Assembly: GCF_018885305.1 (NCBI RefSeq)
Contig: NZ_CP076544.1
Location: forward strand, 1,550,001 to 1,614,000
Source: Curtobacterium sp. L6-1
GTDB taxonomy: Bacteria > Actinomycetota > Actinomycetes > Actinomycetales > Microbacteriaceae
DNA: 64,000 bases
Direction: 5' to 3'
Position numbers and translations under genes: made by a program. Every line of letters starts with the position of its first letter. Position 1 is the first letter of the stretch. Of this stretch, positions 8,305 through 16,780 are shown piece by piece. The notes below the pieces were generated by a model that was not told where the DNA came from, ran no database searches, and was given only the letters and a program-made list of their open reading frames with translations.

Positions 8305-9195
8305 ATGCCACTAGGTGGTCCGGGGCCGCGTGACTGGTCCCCGTCAGAGGATCGAGCACGCGGTGGGCGCTCAGTGCCGCCGATCGCGACGATGACGTTG
8401 GCACCCGCTCCGACTCGAGCGCGGACGCGCCCCGCTGCGTTCGCCTGGTTGTCGATGCTCCTGGGCGGCGGCAGCGTCGCGCTCGCACTGGTCGAGCCGC
8501 AGCACGAAGGGGTCTCGACCGGTTTCGTTGCCTCGACCATCGGCGTGACGGCGATCGTCGTCGGGACCCATGCCGTCCGTCTCGCGCGGTGGGGCTCACC
8601 GACGGTCAGGGCGTTCGGCCGAGGTGGTGCGCTCCTCGGCGGGATCGGGTCGGCGCTCATGGCCTACGCGGTACTCGCCTTCGGGCTGAGCACGACCGGC
8701 ATCGTCCTCCCGCCGCTCTCGCTTGCCATCGAGCACACCGAGCGAACGCTCACCCTGCCCGAGGCCGAGCGGCAACCCGCAGCGGTCGAAGCGGATGCAC
8801 CCGCGGCGGTCGCGGGCGAGGGCGGGCCCGCCGAGGTCGGGCAGTCGACCGCCGAAGCGCCGCCGGCCGCGGTGACCGTGCCGGCAGCGCCCTTGCCGCC
8901 GCTGACGGCCGCTGAGGAGCGGTCCGCGCTCATGCAGACGGTCGGCACACTGTCCTTCGTGCTCCGACAGCGGTTCGAGGCCGGACCCTTCCCTCCGGCC
9001 CTCGTCGTCGAGTCCGCCCCACAGCACCGGATCACGCTCGCAGACGGCTCACCGCTCGTCGCCCTGCCCCCGGGCGCTCAGGTGACCTACTCGGTGTCAG
9101 CCGATGCGGCCTCGTGGTCCGTGTCCGTCGTCGGTGCACAGTTCGGCGCGACGGCGACCTACGACTCACGGACCGGTGTCGTCGAGGCGCACTGA
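8305..9195 (+). CDS. Membrane protein of unknown function
   Basis: I do not recognise the family. The 296-aa product has a short charged N-terminus, three hydrophobic helices (about residues 45-62, 68-85 and 103-128; the last runs ALLGGIGSALMAYAVLAFGL), a Pro/Ala/Glu-rich linker (about 140-190), and a C-terminal soluble region with LMQTVGTLSFVLRQRF and a closing beta-rich part (VTYSVSADAASWSVSVVG). Several actinobacterial membrane proteins have this helices-linker-beta layout with the tail outside the membrane. Start: ATG 8305 with GGGGGA 8 nt upstream. The frame is open further upstream (to 8047) but overlaps GPP34 there. Probably monocistronic. Confidence 0.7.
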   Translation: MPLGGPGPRDWSPSEDRARGGRSVPPIATMTLAPAPTRARTRPAAFAWLSMLLGGGSVALALVEPQHEGVSTGFVASTIGVTAIVVGTHAVRLARWGSPTVRAFGRGGALLGGIGSALMAYAVLAFGLSTTGIVLPPLSLAIEHTERTLTLPEAERQPAAVEADAPAAVAGEGGPAEVGQSTAEAPPAAVTVPAAPLPPLTAAEERSALMQTVGTLSFVLRQRFEAGPFPPALVVESAPQHRITLADGSPLVALPPGAQVTYSVSADAASWSVSVVGAQFGATATYDSRTGVVEAH

Positions 9196-9250
9196 CGTCG
9201 CCACCGATGATCTCGGACGGATCCGCCACCGGTTCAGTGCTGCGTGGGCC

Positions 9251-12200
9251 TCAGCCCCGCGGTCCCACCAACTCGATGAACCGCGACAGCAGCGCCAGCC
9301 CCGGGATCGACGGCGGCAGCGCCGTCGTCAGCGCCGGCGAGTGCACCAGGTACGCCGCCCACTTCGCCCGCGACAGCGCGACGTTCAGCCGGTTCGGCAT
9401 GAGCAGGAAGTCGAGCCCGCGCGGGATGTCCGCCGCCGAGGACGCGGCCAGCGAGGTGATCGACACCACCGCCTCCCGGCCCTGGAACAGGTCGACCGTC
9501 CCGACCTGCGTGCCGCGGAAGCCCGCCCGGTCGAGCGCCTCCCGGACGACCGCGCCCTGCGCGTTGTAGGGCGCGACGACGATCACGTCCTCGTCGGTCA
9601 GCTGTCGCGTACCCTGCTCGTCCGTCCAGGTCCGGCCGACGACGTCCGCGACGAGGGCGACGACCTGCGCCGCTTCCTCCGGTGACGAGGTCGTGTTGCC
9701 CGCGTGCAGCACCGGCACCGGGTGGACGCCGGCGTCGATGCCGTCGAGGTGCCGCCCGGACACCATCGACGCGAGCTGCCCGTCGTAGGACAGCCCGGAG
9801 ACCGCGGCGGTCAGGGCCGTCTCCATCCGCCGGGTCTTCGCCAGGAAGTACCCGAACTCCGGCGGCAGCACGTGCTCCCCGTCCGCGAGCCAACCGAGCG
9901 CGGACTGGTCGACCGGCTCGGGGTGCGACCCCTGCGACACCTGCGGGAGCTGCTGCGGGTCACCGAGCAACAGCAGGCGTGTGGCGGCGACGGCGGAGGC
10001 GATCGTCGGCGCGAGCGAGAACTGCCCCGCCTCGTCGACGACGAGCAGGTCCAGGGAGCGCCGGCCGGTCGTCGACTCGTTCGCGAAGGTCCACGCCGTC
10101 CCGCCGACGACTCCCCCGGTGCCGGTGTCGGCGCAGGACTGCAGGAACGCCGCGATCGCAGCGCCGTTCTTCACGGGCGTCCACTGCGCCGCCTCGATCT
10201 CCTCGGCGTCGGCACCGCTCTTCGGCTGCTTCACGACCCGCTCCGCCGGCACACCGGCGGCGATGACGGCGTCGAGAAAGTTCTCGCTCGTCGCGTGCGA
10301 CTGCCCGACCACGCCGACACGCCACCCGTGCTCACGCACGAGCTTCGCGACGACGTTCGACCCGACGTACGTCTTGCCGGTGCCGGGAGGCCCCTGGATC
10401 GCCAGGTACGACCGGTCCAGTCCCAGCAGGGTCGCCACCACGGCGCTCACCGTGTCGTCGCCGACGACGGGCGCGAGGGGCCCGCGCGGCGGCACCCGCC
10501 GGAGGAGGTCGAGCGCCGGGTCGGGCAGCATCTCGGGCAGCGCGTCGAGCACCTCGGCACCCCACTCGGCGATCGCCTCGGGCTGCGGCTTCGCCCGGGG
10601 CGGCGACGACGGTGCGAGGGCGACCGGGAAGTCCGTGTGCGGTTCTCCCCCGCCGACCGGCATGCGTTCCAGGAGCAGCACCTCGGTGACATCGCCGTTG
10701 TCCCACACCTCGAGGATGACCGCACGGTCCGTCGCACCCTTGGAACCGGGGCCCGGGGCGGCGATCGACGCCGGGAGTGGGTCGTCGTAGACGAGGTGGG
10801 GCGAGCCTCCCGGCCGGAGCCGCGAGCCCGGGGCGAGCGTCCCCGACACCCGGATCTCTCGTGACAGCGAGCGGGCGCGCGGCAGCGTCGCCCAGTCGCG
10901 CTCGACGGAGGCGCGTTCGACGACCAGGACGTCACGCGTGTCCGCCCACTCGTCGACCGGGTTGCGGAGGCGGTCGAAGTGGTCCTGCCAGAAGGTCTTC
11001 GCCTCGCGGCGGTGGTAGTCGATCGCCGCCGCGGCGAGCGCCAGCGCGGTCTGGTCAGGCGTGCGGTCGAGGGCGTCGACGTCGCCGAGGTACTCGGTGA
11101 GCGCGACGGTCACCGGGTTCGGCTCGCGCTCGACCGGGATGGGCGGGAGGCCCTCGAGCTCGGTCGTGGTGGTGGCGTCCGGCGCGTGTTCGGCGCGGAG
11201 GCCGAGCAGCCAGTCGCGGAGGCGCAGCGTCGACCGGCAGTCGTAGGCGTTGTAGTCGGCGACCTGGTCGAGCTGCCGCTGCCCCTCGGCGGGGTCGCCG
11301 CTGCGGAGCTCCTCGATCGCGTCGACGTAGGCGGTGATGCTGTCAGCCGCGTTCGTCACGTCGCTCAGGCGCAGGTCGTCGCCCATGTACAGCGGCTCGA
11401 GCTTCTTGATCGAGTAGCTGCGGCTGCCGACCACCAGGGCCTTCCGCACGATCGGGTACAGGTCGACCAGGACGCCGGCGCGCAGGAGGTCGTCCACCGC
11501 GTCCTCCCCCACCCCGTGCCGGGCGGCGAGGGACAGCAGATGTGTCCGCTCGTACGCGGCGTAGTGGTAGATGTGCATGTCCGGGTACCGCTCGCGGCGG
11601 TCGGCGATGAACGCGAGGAAGTCTTCGAGGGCTCGTCGCTCATCGCGGATGGTGTGCGCCCAGAACGCGCGGAACTCGGCCTGGTCGTCGACGAGGCCGA
11701 ACAGGTAGTCGAGGCCCCAGTGCACGCCGTCCTCGGTGTGGAGCGGGTCGCCCTCGAAGTCGAAGAAGACGTCGCCCGGGTTGGGGGCGGGGATCGCGTC
11801 GAGTGCCCGCGGGTCCATGACGTCGAAGGCCGGCCCTCCGTTCGGGCTGGCAGCGTTGCTGCGGTTGACTGCGCGCTCCGTTTCGATCTGGAGGCTCGCC
11901 TGCCGCACCAGACGATCCAGCGTCGTCTTCGACATGGTCGCCACCGGCGCGGTCCGGACCGCCAGGTCGTCGATCGACCGGACCCCCTGCCGGATCAGCT
12001 TCGTCCGCTGGTCGAGGCGCATGCCGGCGACGAGGACCAGATCCCGGTGTCGCTGCACCTCCTGCTGGCACGCGGAGCACCGGCCACAGCTCGAGTAGCG
12101 CGGGTCACCCCACTGCATCGGTTCGTCGGCAGCCAAGCGCTCGGCGATCACCCGGATCAGCTCGGCCCGCTGGGTGCGGTACACCGGCACGATGTCGGCC

Positions 12201-12748
12201 AGCTCGTGTGTGGTCGTCGTCCGGTCGCCGAGGACCAGGTGCACCTGCTGCCCGGTCGGGATGTCGTTCGCCCGCATCTGCTCGGCGTAGGCGGCGAGCT
12301 GCAGCAGAGCGCTGATCTTGGCGTGCCGCGCGAGCTTGGTGTCGTACACCTCGTACTCACCGCGGGCGTTGCGGATGATGAAGTCAGCGAAGCCGATGAA
12401 GCCCGTGCCGTCCGCGGACGCGGGGACGTGGAACGTCGGTTGGAACAGGACGTCCGCGCCGTCCCGCATCGCTCTGAGGGCTTGCTCGGCCGCTTCGGCG
12501 TACTGCGGCGGAGCCGGGCGGTCGAACTCCACCACGTCGTGGGTCTGCTTGAGGATCTCGAGGTAGTCGAGTTCGTGCTGGTCCCCCAGGCGTGCCGTCC
12601 GGTCGAGCATGTCGTCGTGCTCGTCCGGCAGGGGCTCCCCGCGACCGAGCTTGACGTCCAGGCGGCGGAGGACCGCCCACTCGCAGGTCGCCCACGTGGT
12701 GAGGTCGCTGGGGCTGAGCATGGCTCGGCCGTCCTCGGTGATCTGCAC
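9251..12748 (-). CDS. Fe-S RecB-like nuclease fused to SF1 helicase (TM0106 type)
   Basis: A 1165-aa fusion. The N-terminal part is a RecB-family PD-(D/E)XK nuclease: D122 in FADFI and YDTK with D136 and K138. C22 plus C221, C224 and C227 form the four-cysteine iron-sulphur clasp known from AddB and Dna2. A middle RNase H-like region (FFDFEGDP) follows, as in TM0106-family proteins. The C-terminal part is an SF1 helicase: Walker A GPPGTGKT (about 786-793), VDEAGQFS, GDPQQLPQVSQG, and a final LNVALSRAK motif. The likely job is DNA end processing in repair; it is Dna2-like in design. Start: GTG 12748 with AAGGAG 6 nt upstream. A TAGAGT box on the - strand (12790-12785) fits a promoter about 30 nt before it. 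Confidence 0.88.
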   Translation of the reverse strand: MQITEDGRAMLSPSDLTTWATCEWAVLRRLDVKLGRGEPLPDEHDDMLDRTARLGDQHELDYLEILKQTHDVVEFDRPAPPQYAEAAEQALRAMRDGADVLFQPTFHVPASADGTGFIGFADFIIRNARGEYEVYDTKLARHAKISALLQLAAYAEQMRANDIPTGQQVHLVLGDRTTTTHELADIVPVYRTQRAELIRVIAERLAADEPMQWGDPRYSSCGRCSACQQEVQRHRDLVLVAGMRLDQRTKLIRQGVRSIDDLAVRTAPVATMSKTTLDRLVRQASLQIETERAVNRSNAASPNGGPAFDVMDPRALDAIPAPNPGDVFFDFEGDPLHTEDGVHWGLDYLFGLVDDQAEFRAFWAHTIRDERRALEDFLAFIADRRERYPDMHIYHYAAYERTHLLSLAARHGVGEDAVDDLLRAGVLVDLYPIVRKALVVGSRSYSIKKLEPLYMGDDLRLSDVTNAADSITAYVDAIEELRSGDPAEGQRQLDQVADYNAYDCRSTLRLRDWLLGLRAEHAPDATTTTELEGLPPIPVEREPNPVTVALTEYLGDVDALDRTPDQTALALAAAAIDYHRREAKTFWQDHFDRLRNPVDEWADTRDVLVVERASVERDWATLPRARSLSREIRVSGTLAPGSRLRPGGSPHLVYDDPLPASIAAPGPGSKGATDRAVILEVWDNGDVTEVLLLERMPVGGGEPHTDFPVALAPSSPPRAKPQPEAIAEWGAEVLDALPEMLPDPALDLLRRVPPRGPLAPVVGDDTVSAVVATLLGLDRSYLAIQGPPGTGKTYVGSNVVAKLVREHGWRVGVVGQSHATSENFLDAVIAAGVPAERVVKQPKSGADAEEIEAAQWTPVKNGAAIAAFLQSCADTGTGGVVGGTAWTFANESTTGRRSLDLLVVDEAGQFSLAPTIASAVAATRLLLLGDPQQLPQVSQGSHPEPVDQSALGWLADGEHVLPPEFGYFLAKTRRMETALTAAVSGLSYDGQLASMVSGRHLDGIDAGVHPVPVLHAGNTTSSPEEAAQVVALVADVVGRTWTDEQGTRQLTDEDVIVVAPYNAQGAVVREALDRAGFRGTQVGTVDLFQGREAVVSITSLAASSAADIPRGLDFLLMPNRLNVALSRAKWAAYLVHSPALTTALPPSIPGLALLSRFIELVGPRG

Positions 12749-12858
12749 TGCGCTCCTTGCCGTCCGTGTCGTCGCTGCCCTGGAACTCTAGGGGCGACCA
12801 CCGACCGGTGCTGGTGGGCCATCGCGTTCCCCGATCGGCGAGGCCGGAGCCGGACGGA

Positions 12859-12891
12859 GCAGCCCGGCCGCCACCGCGACGACCGGGCTGC
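12859..12891 (-). terminator. Hairpin after the small Cys protein gene
   Basis: GCAGCCCGG (12859-12867) pairs with CCGGGCTGC (12883-12891), a 9-bp stem with a 15-nt loop. It lies just after the stop of the - strand gene ending at 12898 and before the nuclease-helicase promoter. Confidence 0.45.
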
Positions 12892-12897
12892 GGGTGC

Positions 12898-13233
12898 TCA
12901 GTACGTCTGTCGGACGGAGTTCACCGAGAGTCGGAGTTCGGGAGCGTACGACGTCCCGTTGATCTTCGAGATCGTCCAGTGGTACCGGTCGGACCGGGTC
13001 ATCACACCCCAGTCGCTCTTGCCGCAACGGTTGGTCTTCGAGCCCTTGCTCTGGTCCGGCAGCAGACCGCGCTCGTCGTAGAGCGTCACGGTCGCGGAGG
13101 CGAACCCCGACGCGTTCCCGGAGACACGGCAGCCACTGAACGTCGTCGTCGTGCTCGTCCGCACCCACGGCCGTCCCCCTGCCGCGTTCGGTCGAGCCCG
13201 GCACGGCGATGCTAGTGTTCGCTGACATTTCAA
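12898..13233 (-). CDS. Small unknown protein, possible remnant of a secreted protein
   Basis: I do not recognise it. The 111-aa frame begins MKCQRTLASP, but its first third looks unlike protein and has no signal peptide. The last two thirds look like a small secreted beta-rich protein: GCRVSGNASGFASATVTLYD, one Cys each side (C54 in SGCRV and a second in NRCGKS), and a Ser/Thr/Tyr-rich end (LRLSVNSVRQTY). Either the start is elsewhere, or the signal peptide has been lost and this is a degraded gene. The ATG at 13233 lies only 18 bp from the start of the divergent ABC gene, leaving little promoter space. A hairpin follows the stop, supporting past or present expression. Confidence 0.4.
   Translation of the reverse strand: MKCQRTLASPCRARPNAAGGRPWVRTSTTTTFSGCRVSGNASGFASATVTLYDERGLLPDQSKGSKTNRCGKSDWGVMTRSDRYHWTISKINGTSYAPELRLSVNSVRQTY
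13213..13218 (+). promoter_or_regulatory. Possible -10 box of the ABC transporter operon
   Basis: TAGTGT, 34 nt before the ATG at 13252, leaves room for a short leader carrying an AAGGAA ribosome site. The identical hexamer precedes the leaderless gene at 15982. Confidence 0.35.
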
Positions 13234-13251
13234 TGCAAGGAACCGCCACGC

Positions 13252-13995
13252 ATGAGCATCACCCTAGACGAACTGTCCTTCGCGCACCCGCGCAGACCCC
13301 CGCTCCTGAACGCCCTCTCGCTCGAGATCCCCAAGGGCAGGTCCGTCCTGCTCGGGCCGAACGGTGCCGGGAAGTCGACCCTCCTCGCGCTGATCGCCGA
13401 TGCGCTGCGCCCCCGCAGCGGCACGATCTCCGTCGGTCCGGCAGGCTCGGCGTCGACGAAGGGCAACCGTCGACGCTTCCGTCGCGCGGTCAGTTGGCTG
13501 CCACAGCACACCGCCGCGATGCCCAGGCTGACCGTCCGGGAACAGGTCGCCTACAGCGGCTGGCTGAAGGGCCTCTCCCGGGCCGACGCCTGGGAGCGCA
13601 GCGAAGGAGCCCTCGCGGCCGCTGATCTCGGGGCACGGAGCGACCAACGAGCGGCCACCCTGTCCGGCGGGCAGATGCGACGCCTCGGCGTCGCGAGCGC
13701 GCTCGTTTCCGGAGCCTCCTGGCTCCTGCTCGACGAGCCGACCGCGGGGCTGGATCCTGCCCAACGCAATCGGTTCGCCCAGGTCGTGCAGGGCCTCCCG
13801 GATGACGTCTCGGTCCTGATCTCCACTCACCAAACCGACGACGTCGTGGCGACCATCGACCACGTGACGGTCCTGGTCGACGGGCGGGTGCCGTTCGCCG
13901 GTACGGTCGCTGACTTCACGCGCCCCTTCGACGGCCGGGAGCCGGCGGCTGCGGTCATCGCGGCCTACACGCAGTTCGCGGACGAGGAGGACTGA
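13252..13995 (+). CDS. ABC transporter ATP-binding protein
   Basis: A 247-aa nucleotide-binding subunit. Walker A GPNGAGKST (35-43), Q-loop in LPQHT, signature LSGGQMRRLG, Walker B LLLDEPTAGLDP and the switch His in ISTHQTDD are all intact, so it should be active. It energises the permease encoded directly downstream; the permease ATG shares its A with this stop codon (TGATG). A short leader with AAGGAA precedes the ATG. Such ATPase plus ABC-2-like permease operons in actinobacteria often export drugs or peptides or give self-protection. The substrate is unknown, but the next-door small secreted protein is a candidate for discussion. Confidence 0.9.
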   Translation: MSITLDELSFAHPRRPPLLNALSLEIPKGRSVLLGPNGAGKSTLLALIADALRPRSGTISVGPAGSASTKGNRRRFRRAVSWLPQHTAAMPRLTVREQVAYSGWLKGLSRADAWERSEGALAAADLGARSDQRAATLSGGQMRRLGVASALVSGASWLLLDEPTAGLDPAQRNRFAQVVQGLPDDVSVLISTHQTDDVVATIDHVTVLVDGRVPFAGTVADFTRPFDGREPAAAVIAAYTQFADEED

Positions 13996-15287
13996 TGCGT
14001 CCGCTCGTCCCCTGGCGGAGCCGAGCCGCGGTGTGGGTGACCCCGCCAGGGCTGGCCGGAGTGGTCGGCTACACCGCGCAGTTCGGGTCCGAGACGACGG
14101 TCGTCGGGTACTGGCCCGCCGCGACGGCAGCCGGCGCGATCTACCTCATCTTCTCGTGCGCGGTCGCGGCGGTCGCCGGCGCGTGGGAGGGACGGCGTTA
14201 CCGATCACTGCTGAGCGGCGTCAGGACCAGTGGGCGGCCGGTGTCCGCGGTCCTCGTGCAGTTGCTTTGGTTGCCGATGGCCGCCGGCGTCCTCCTGCAA
14301 CTGTTCGGCGTCGCGATCGCGAGCGCGCACTCCCGGGGCTCGCCGGGAGGCCCGTCCCCCGTCGTCCTGCTGGCGTACGTCGGCATCGTCTTCTTCCACA
14401 CCTGCCTCGGCTTCGTGTGCGGCCGCTGGCTCCCGCCGGTCGCCGGCCTGCCGGTCGCACTCCTCGTCTCGTACTGCTGGTTGGGCTTCACCTGGGCCGT
14501 CGACTCCTTCCCGCTCCGGTACCTGGCCGGGCTCACCATGTCGGACTGCTGCTCGGTCGAGACCGCGCTCGACGTCCGCGCACCCGCCATCGCGCTGTTC
14601 TTCAGCGTGGTCGGTGGTGCTGCGCTGCTCGTCGTCGCCGTGAGCGACCGCGCCACCGGCAGTGTCGCTCGTCGGGACGGGCTCCTGATCGGGAGCGCGC
14701 TCATGGTCACGACCACGGTGCTGTCGTTGCTGGCGGGGTCGGGGCTCGGAGCCAGTCCGATCGTCGAACGGCCAAAGTCCGAAGCCAACTGCTCCGGGAC
14801 ACGGCCCACGATCTGCCTGTTCCCCGAGCAGGTGCTGCGTTCCGATCCCGAGCGGGTGATCCGTTCCGCAGCGCGCAACCTCGAAGCGGCCGGGCTGTCA
14901 CTCCCCGCGACGATCCGGACGAGCAACGAGCCGTCGACGTCCTCGACGTTGAACATGGTCGTGCAGGTCCACATGTCCGAGGCCGATCTCGTGCACAGCA
15001 TCACGACCGCGCTGCTGCCCGACACCATCGCCAGCTACTGCGGATCCGAGCGGGACTACGACCAGCGGCTCGAGGACGCCGCGGTCGTCGACCGGTGGCT
15101 GATCGACGTCGCCTCCGTCGGGATCGTCGACCCGCGCGATGTCGAACCCGCCGTCGAGATGCAGAACCCGAGCACGCTCGCCGCCCTCGAACGCGCTCCG
15201 ATGGAGGAGCAGGTGCGCTGGATCACGCAGACCTCGGACCGGTTGACCGACTGTTCGGCCCGATCGATCCCGGTGCCGTCAGCATGA
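13995..15287 (+). CDS. ABC transporter permease with extracytoplasmic C-terminal region
   Basis: A 430-aa membrane protein with about seven hydrophobic helices in the first 260 residues (for example GAIYLIFSCAVAAVAGAW, VLVQLLWLPMAAGVLLQLFG, ALFFSVVGGAALLVVAV and ALMVTTTVLSLLAGSGLG), consistent with an ABC-2-type permease. The last 165 residues are soluble, carry several Cys (SEANCSG, CLFPEQ, IASYCG, TDCSA), and probably lie outside the membrane. The start overlaps the stop of the ATPase gene, and the stop overlaps the next start (ATGA). I know no named family for the tail; it could bind the substrate or a peptide. The Cys pairs suggest disulphides. Confidence 0.7.
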   Translation: MRPLVPWRSRAAVWVTPPGLAGVVGYTAQFGSETTVVGYWPAATAAGAIYLIFSCAVAAVAGAWEGRRYRSLLSGVRTSGRPVSAVLVQLLWLPMAAGVLLQLFGVAIASAHSRGSPGGPSPVVLLAYVGIVFFHTCLGFVCGRWLPPVAGLPVALLVSYCWLGFTWAVDSFPLRYLAGLTMSDCCSVETALDVRAPAIALFFSVVGGAALLVVAVSDRATGSVARRDGLLIGSALMVTTTVLSLLAGSGLGASPIVERPKSEANCSGTRPTICLFPEQVLRSDPERVIRSAARNLEAAGLSLPATIRTSNEPSTSSTLNMVVQVHMSEADLVHSITTALLPDTIASYCGSERDYDQRLEDAAVVDRWLIDVASVGIVDPRDVEPAVEMQNPSTLAALERAPMEEQVRWITQTSDRLTDCSARSIPVPSA

Positions 15288-15868
15288 GGTGGTGGCTGCG
15301 CGTCCACCGGATGACGTTCGTGGTCGTCTCCGTCGTCGTGCTCACCCTGCTGTCCATCGGGTCGGGGTCGCTCTCGCTGCTGTTCCCGGCACTGGGCGGC
15401 ACAACGCCGTTCGCGTCGATTCCCGTGGCCGCGGTCCTGCCGTTGGTCCTCGCGATCATCACGTTGACGTGTCTCGATCGAGCGTCTGCGCCAGCGGCAG
15501 TCCGGCGGACGGACCTGCTCGAACTCGGCGCCATCGCGCTCGTCCTGGTAGTCGTCGTCGCGGTGTCGGGCATCGCACTGGCGGCTGGTGCCGAGGGCTC
15601 TGCAGCGCTGGCGACGGTCCGCAACACCGGCACGTTCCTCGGCCTCGCACTCGTCGCTCGGGAGTGGCTCGGCGCACGGCACCAGTCCGTCCCGGGCGTG
15701 GTGTACCTGTTCCTCGCGGCGCTGTTCGGTCGGGAAACTCCGGGGCACCCCGCTGCGTGGGCGGGCGTGGTGACGACGAGCAGGGAGCCGGAGTACTCGG
15801 TGTTCACGCTGGTGGTCGTCATCGCGGCGGTGGTCGTCAGCGTGCGGAGGGTCGCCGGGCGTCGGTGA
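15284..15868 (+). CDS. Membrane protein, third gene of the ABC operon
   Basis: A 194-aa protein with six hydrophobic stretches and little else. The first is MTFVVVSVVVLTLLSIGSGS (residues 10-29), another IALVLVVVVAVSGIALAAG, and the last VFTLVVVIAAVVVSV. It has no enzyme motif. Its ATG overlaps the preceding stop by four bases (ATGA), so it is translated with the ATPase and permease and is probably the second permease subunit of the same transporter. The family could not be named from sequence. Confidence 0.65.
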   Translation: MRWWLRVHRMTFVVVSVVVLTLLSIGSGSLSLLFPALGGTTPFASIPVAAVLPLVLAIITLTCLDRASAPAAVRRTDLLELGAIALVLVVVVAVSGIALAAGAEGSAALATVRNTGTFLGLALVAREWLGARHQSVPGVVYLFLAALFGRETPGHPAAWAGVVTTSREPEYSVFTLVVVIAAVVVSVRRVAGRR

Positions 15869-15968
15869 GCGGCCGGTGCCCGGCGAGAGTGCCGTCACGA
15901 GGGCAGGAGCACCGCGGGGACCACGGGGACTGACGTTCGAGCGCGGCGCCGATCGGCTCGTCTCCTCC

Positions 15969-15974
15969 TAGTGT
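15969..15974 (+). promoter_or_regulatory. Possible -10 box of a leaderless membrane protein gene
   Basis: TAGTGT ends 7 nt before the ATG at 15982, and no Shine-Dalgarno sequence precedes that ATG. Both facts fit a leaderless transcript. Confidence 0.4.
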
Positions 15975-15981
15975 TGGAGCA

Positions 15982-16551
15982 ATGGACGAGTACCAGGGAG
16001 TCGCGCGCCGGACATGGCGTCGGACAGCCGTCATCGTCGCCGTCGGTCTGATCGTGGGCGGGGTCTTCGGATGGCTGGTGAGCCACGGAGAGTCACCATC
16101 GACCACGGTGCTCACGACGACAGGTTTCGCGTTCTCGCTGGGCGGCATCGCCGGAGCCTTCTCCGTCATGGCGACGAGCTTCCGCATCGCGATGAAGATG
16201 CAGGCGCCGATGCAGGGCCTCCCTCGTCCTGAGCGGCAGATGATCGGGCGAGCCATCAAGACGGGCGTCCCGGTCGAACCGGCGGGCTCCGAGCTCGGCT
16301 GGCGCGCGTTCGACCAAGCGCGGTTGATGGCGGTCTACCAGCCGCTGGCGCTCGGCCAGTTCCTGCTGCTCTACCTCGGGATCATCGGGCCGCAGTTGCC
16401 GCTGCTGATCCGCGACGACGGGTTGTCCGTCTGGATCGGCCGCGTTCTCTGCTCACTGCTCGTCGTAGCGGCGGTGGTGGTGACGCCGATGCTCCTGCGG
16501 AGCTCCCGGCGAGCCCGGCGGTACGTCGAGGTCGCGTCGGTGTCAGGTTGA
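15982..16551 (+). CDS. Four-helix membrane protein of unknown function
   Basis: A 189-aa protein, family not recognised. Four hydrophobic helices are arranged as two pairs: about residues 16-34 (AVIVAVGLIVGGVFGWLV), 45-66, 112-132 (PLALGQFLLLYLGIIG) and 148-167 (CSLLVVAAVVVTPMLL). A polar cytoplasmic loop (about 70-105, MKMQAPMQGLPRPER) separates the pairs. The C-terminus is basic (RSSRRARRYVEV). Nothing suggests an enzyme. It stands alone after the ABC operon and appears to be transcribed from its own leaderless promoter. Confidence 0.65.
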   Translation: MDEYQGVARRTWRRTAVIVAVGLIVGGVFGWLVSHGESPSTTVLTTTGFAFSLGGIAGAFSVMATSFRIAMKMQAPMQGLPRPERQMIGRAIKTGVPVEPAGSELGWRAFDQARLMAVYQPLALGQFLLLYLGIIGPQLPLLIRDDGLSVWIGRVLCSLLVVAAVVVTPMLLRSSRRARRYVEVASVSG

Positions 16552-16780
16552 CCAAGCGATCGCGGCACTTTGGCGGCGGGAGTTCTTCGCCAACGGCAGC
16601 GTGACGCCCGCGACGGAGCGATCCTGACCGCTGAGGGCCGCCGGGTCATGGGCGCCCGGGAGCACGACGACCCGGTCATGACCGCACAACGCGTCGAACA
16701 CGCACTCGACGGGTGGCCGTCGTCGCGGAGCGGAGCACTGCCGACCTCCGCCCGGTACGGTGTTCGTCGGAGGGGGAACG
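16552..16780. other. 229-bp gap with no recognisable gene
   Basis: No frame here has convincing coding character; the longest reading continues out of frame into the next gene. TACGGT at 16755-16760 is a possible -10 for the gene starting at 16781, whose GGAGGGGG ribosome site follows. Otherwise I see nothing in it. Confidence 0.5.

Noticed and set aside
10979..13081. 700-codon + strand frame opposite the nuclease-helicase
   Set aside because: Antisense to a gene with intact catalytic motifs; no motifs of its own.
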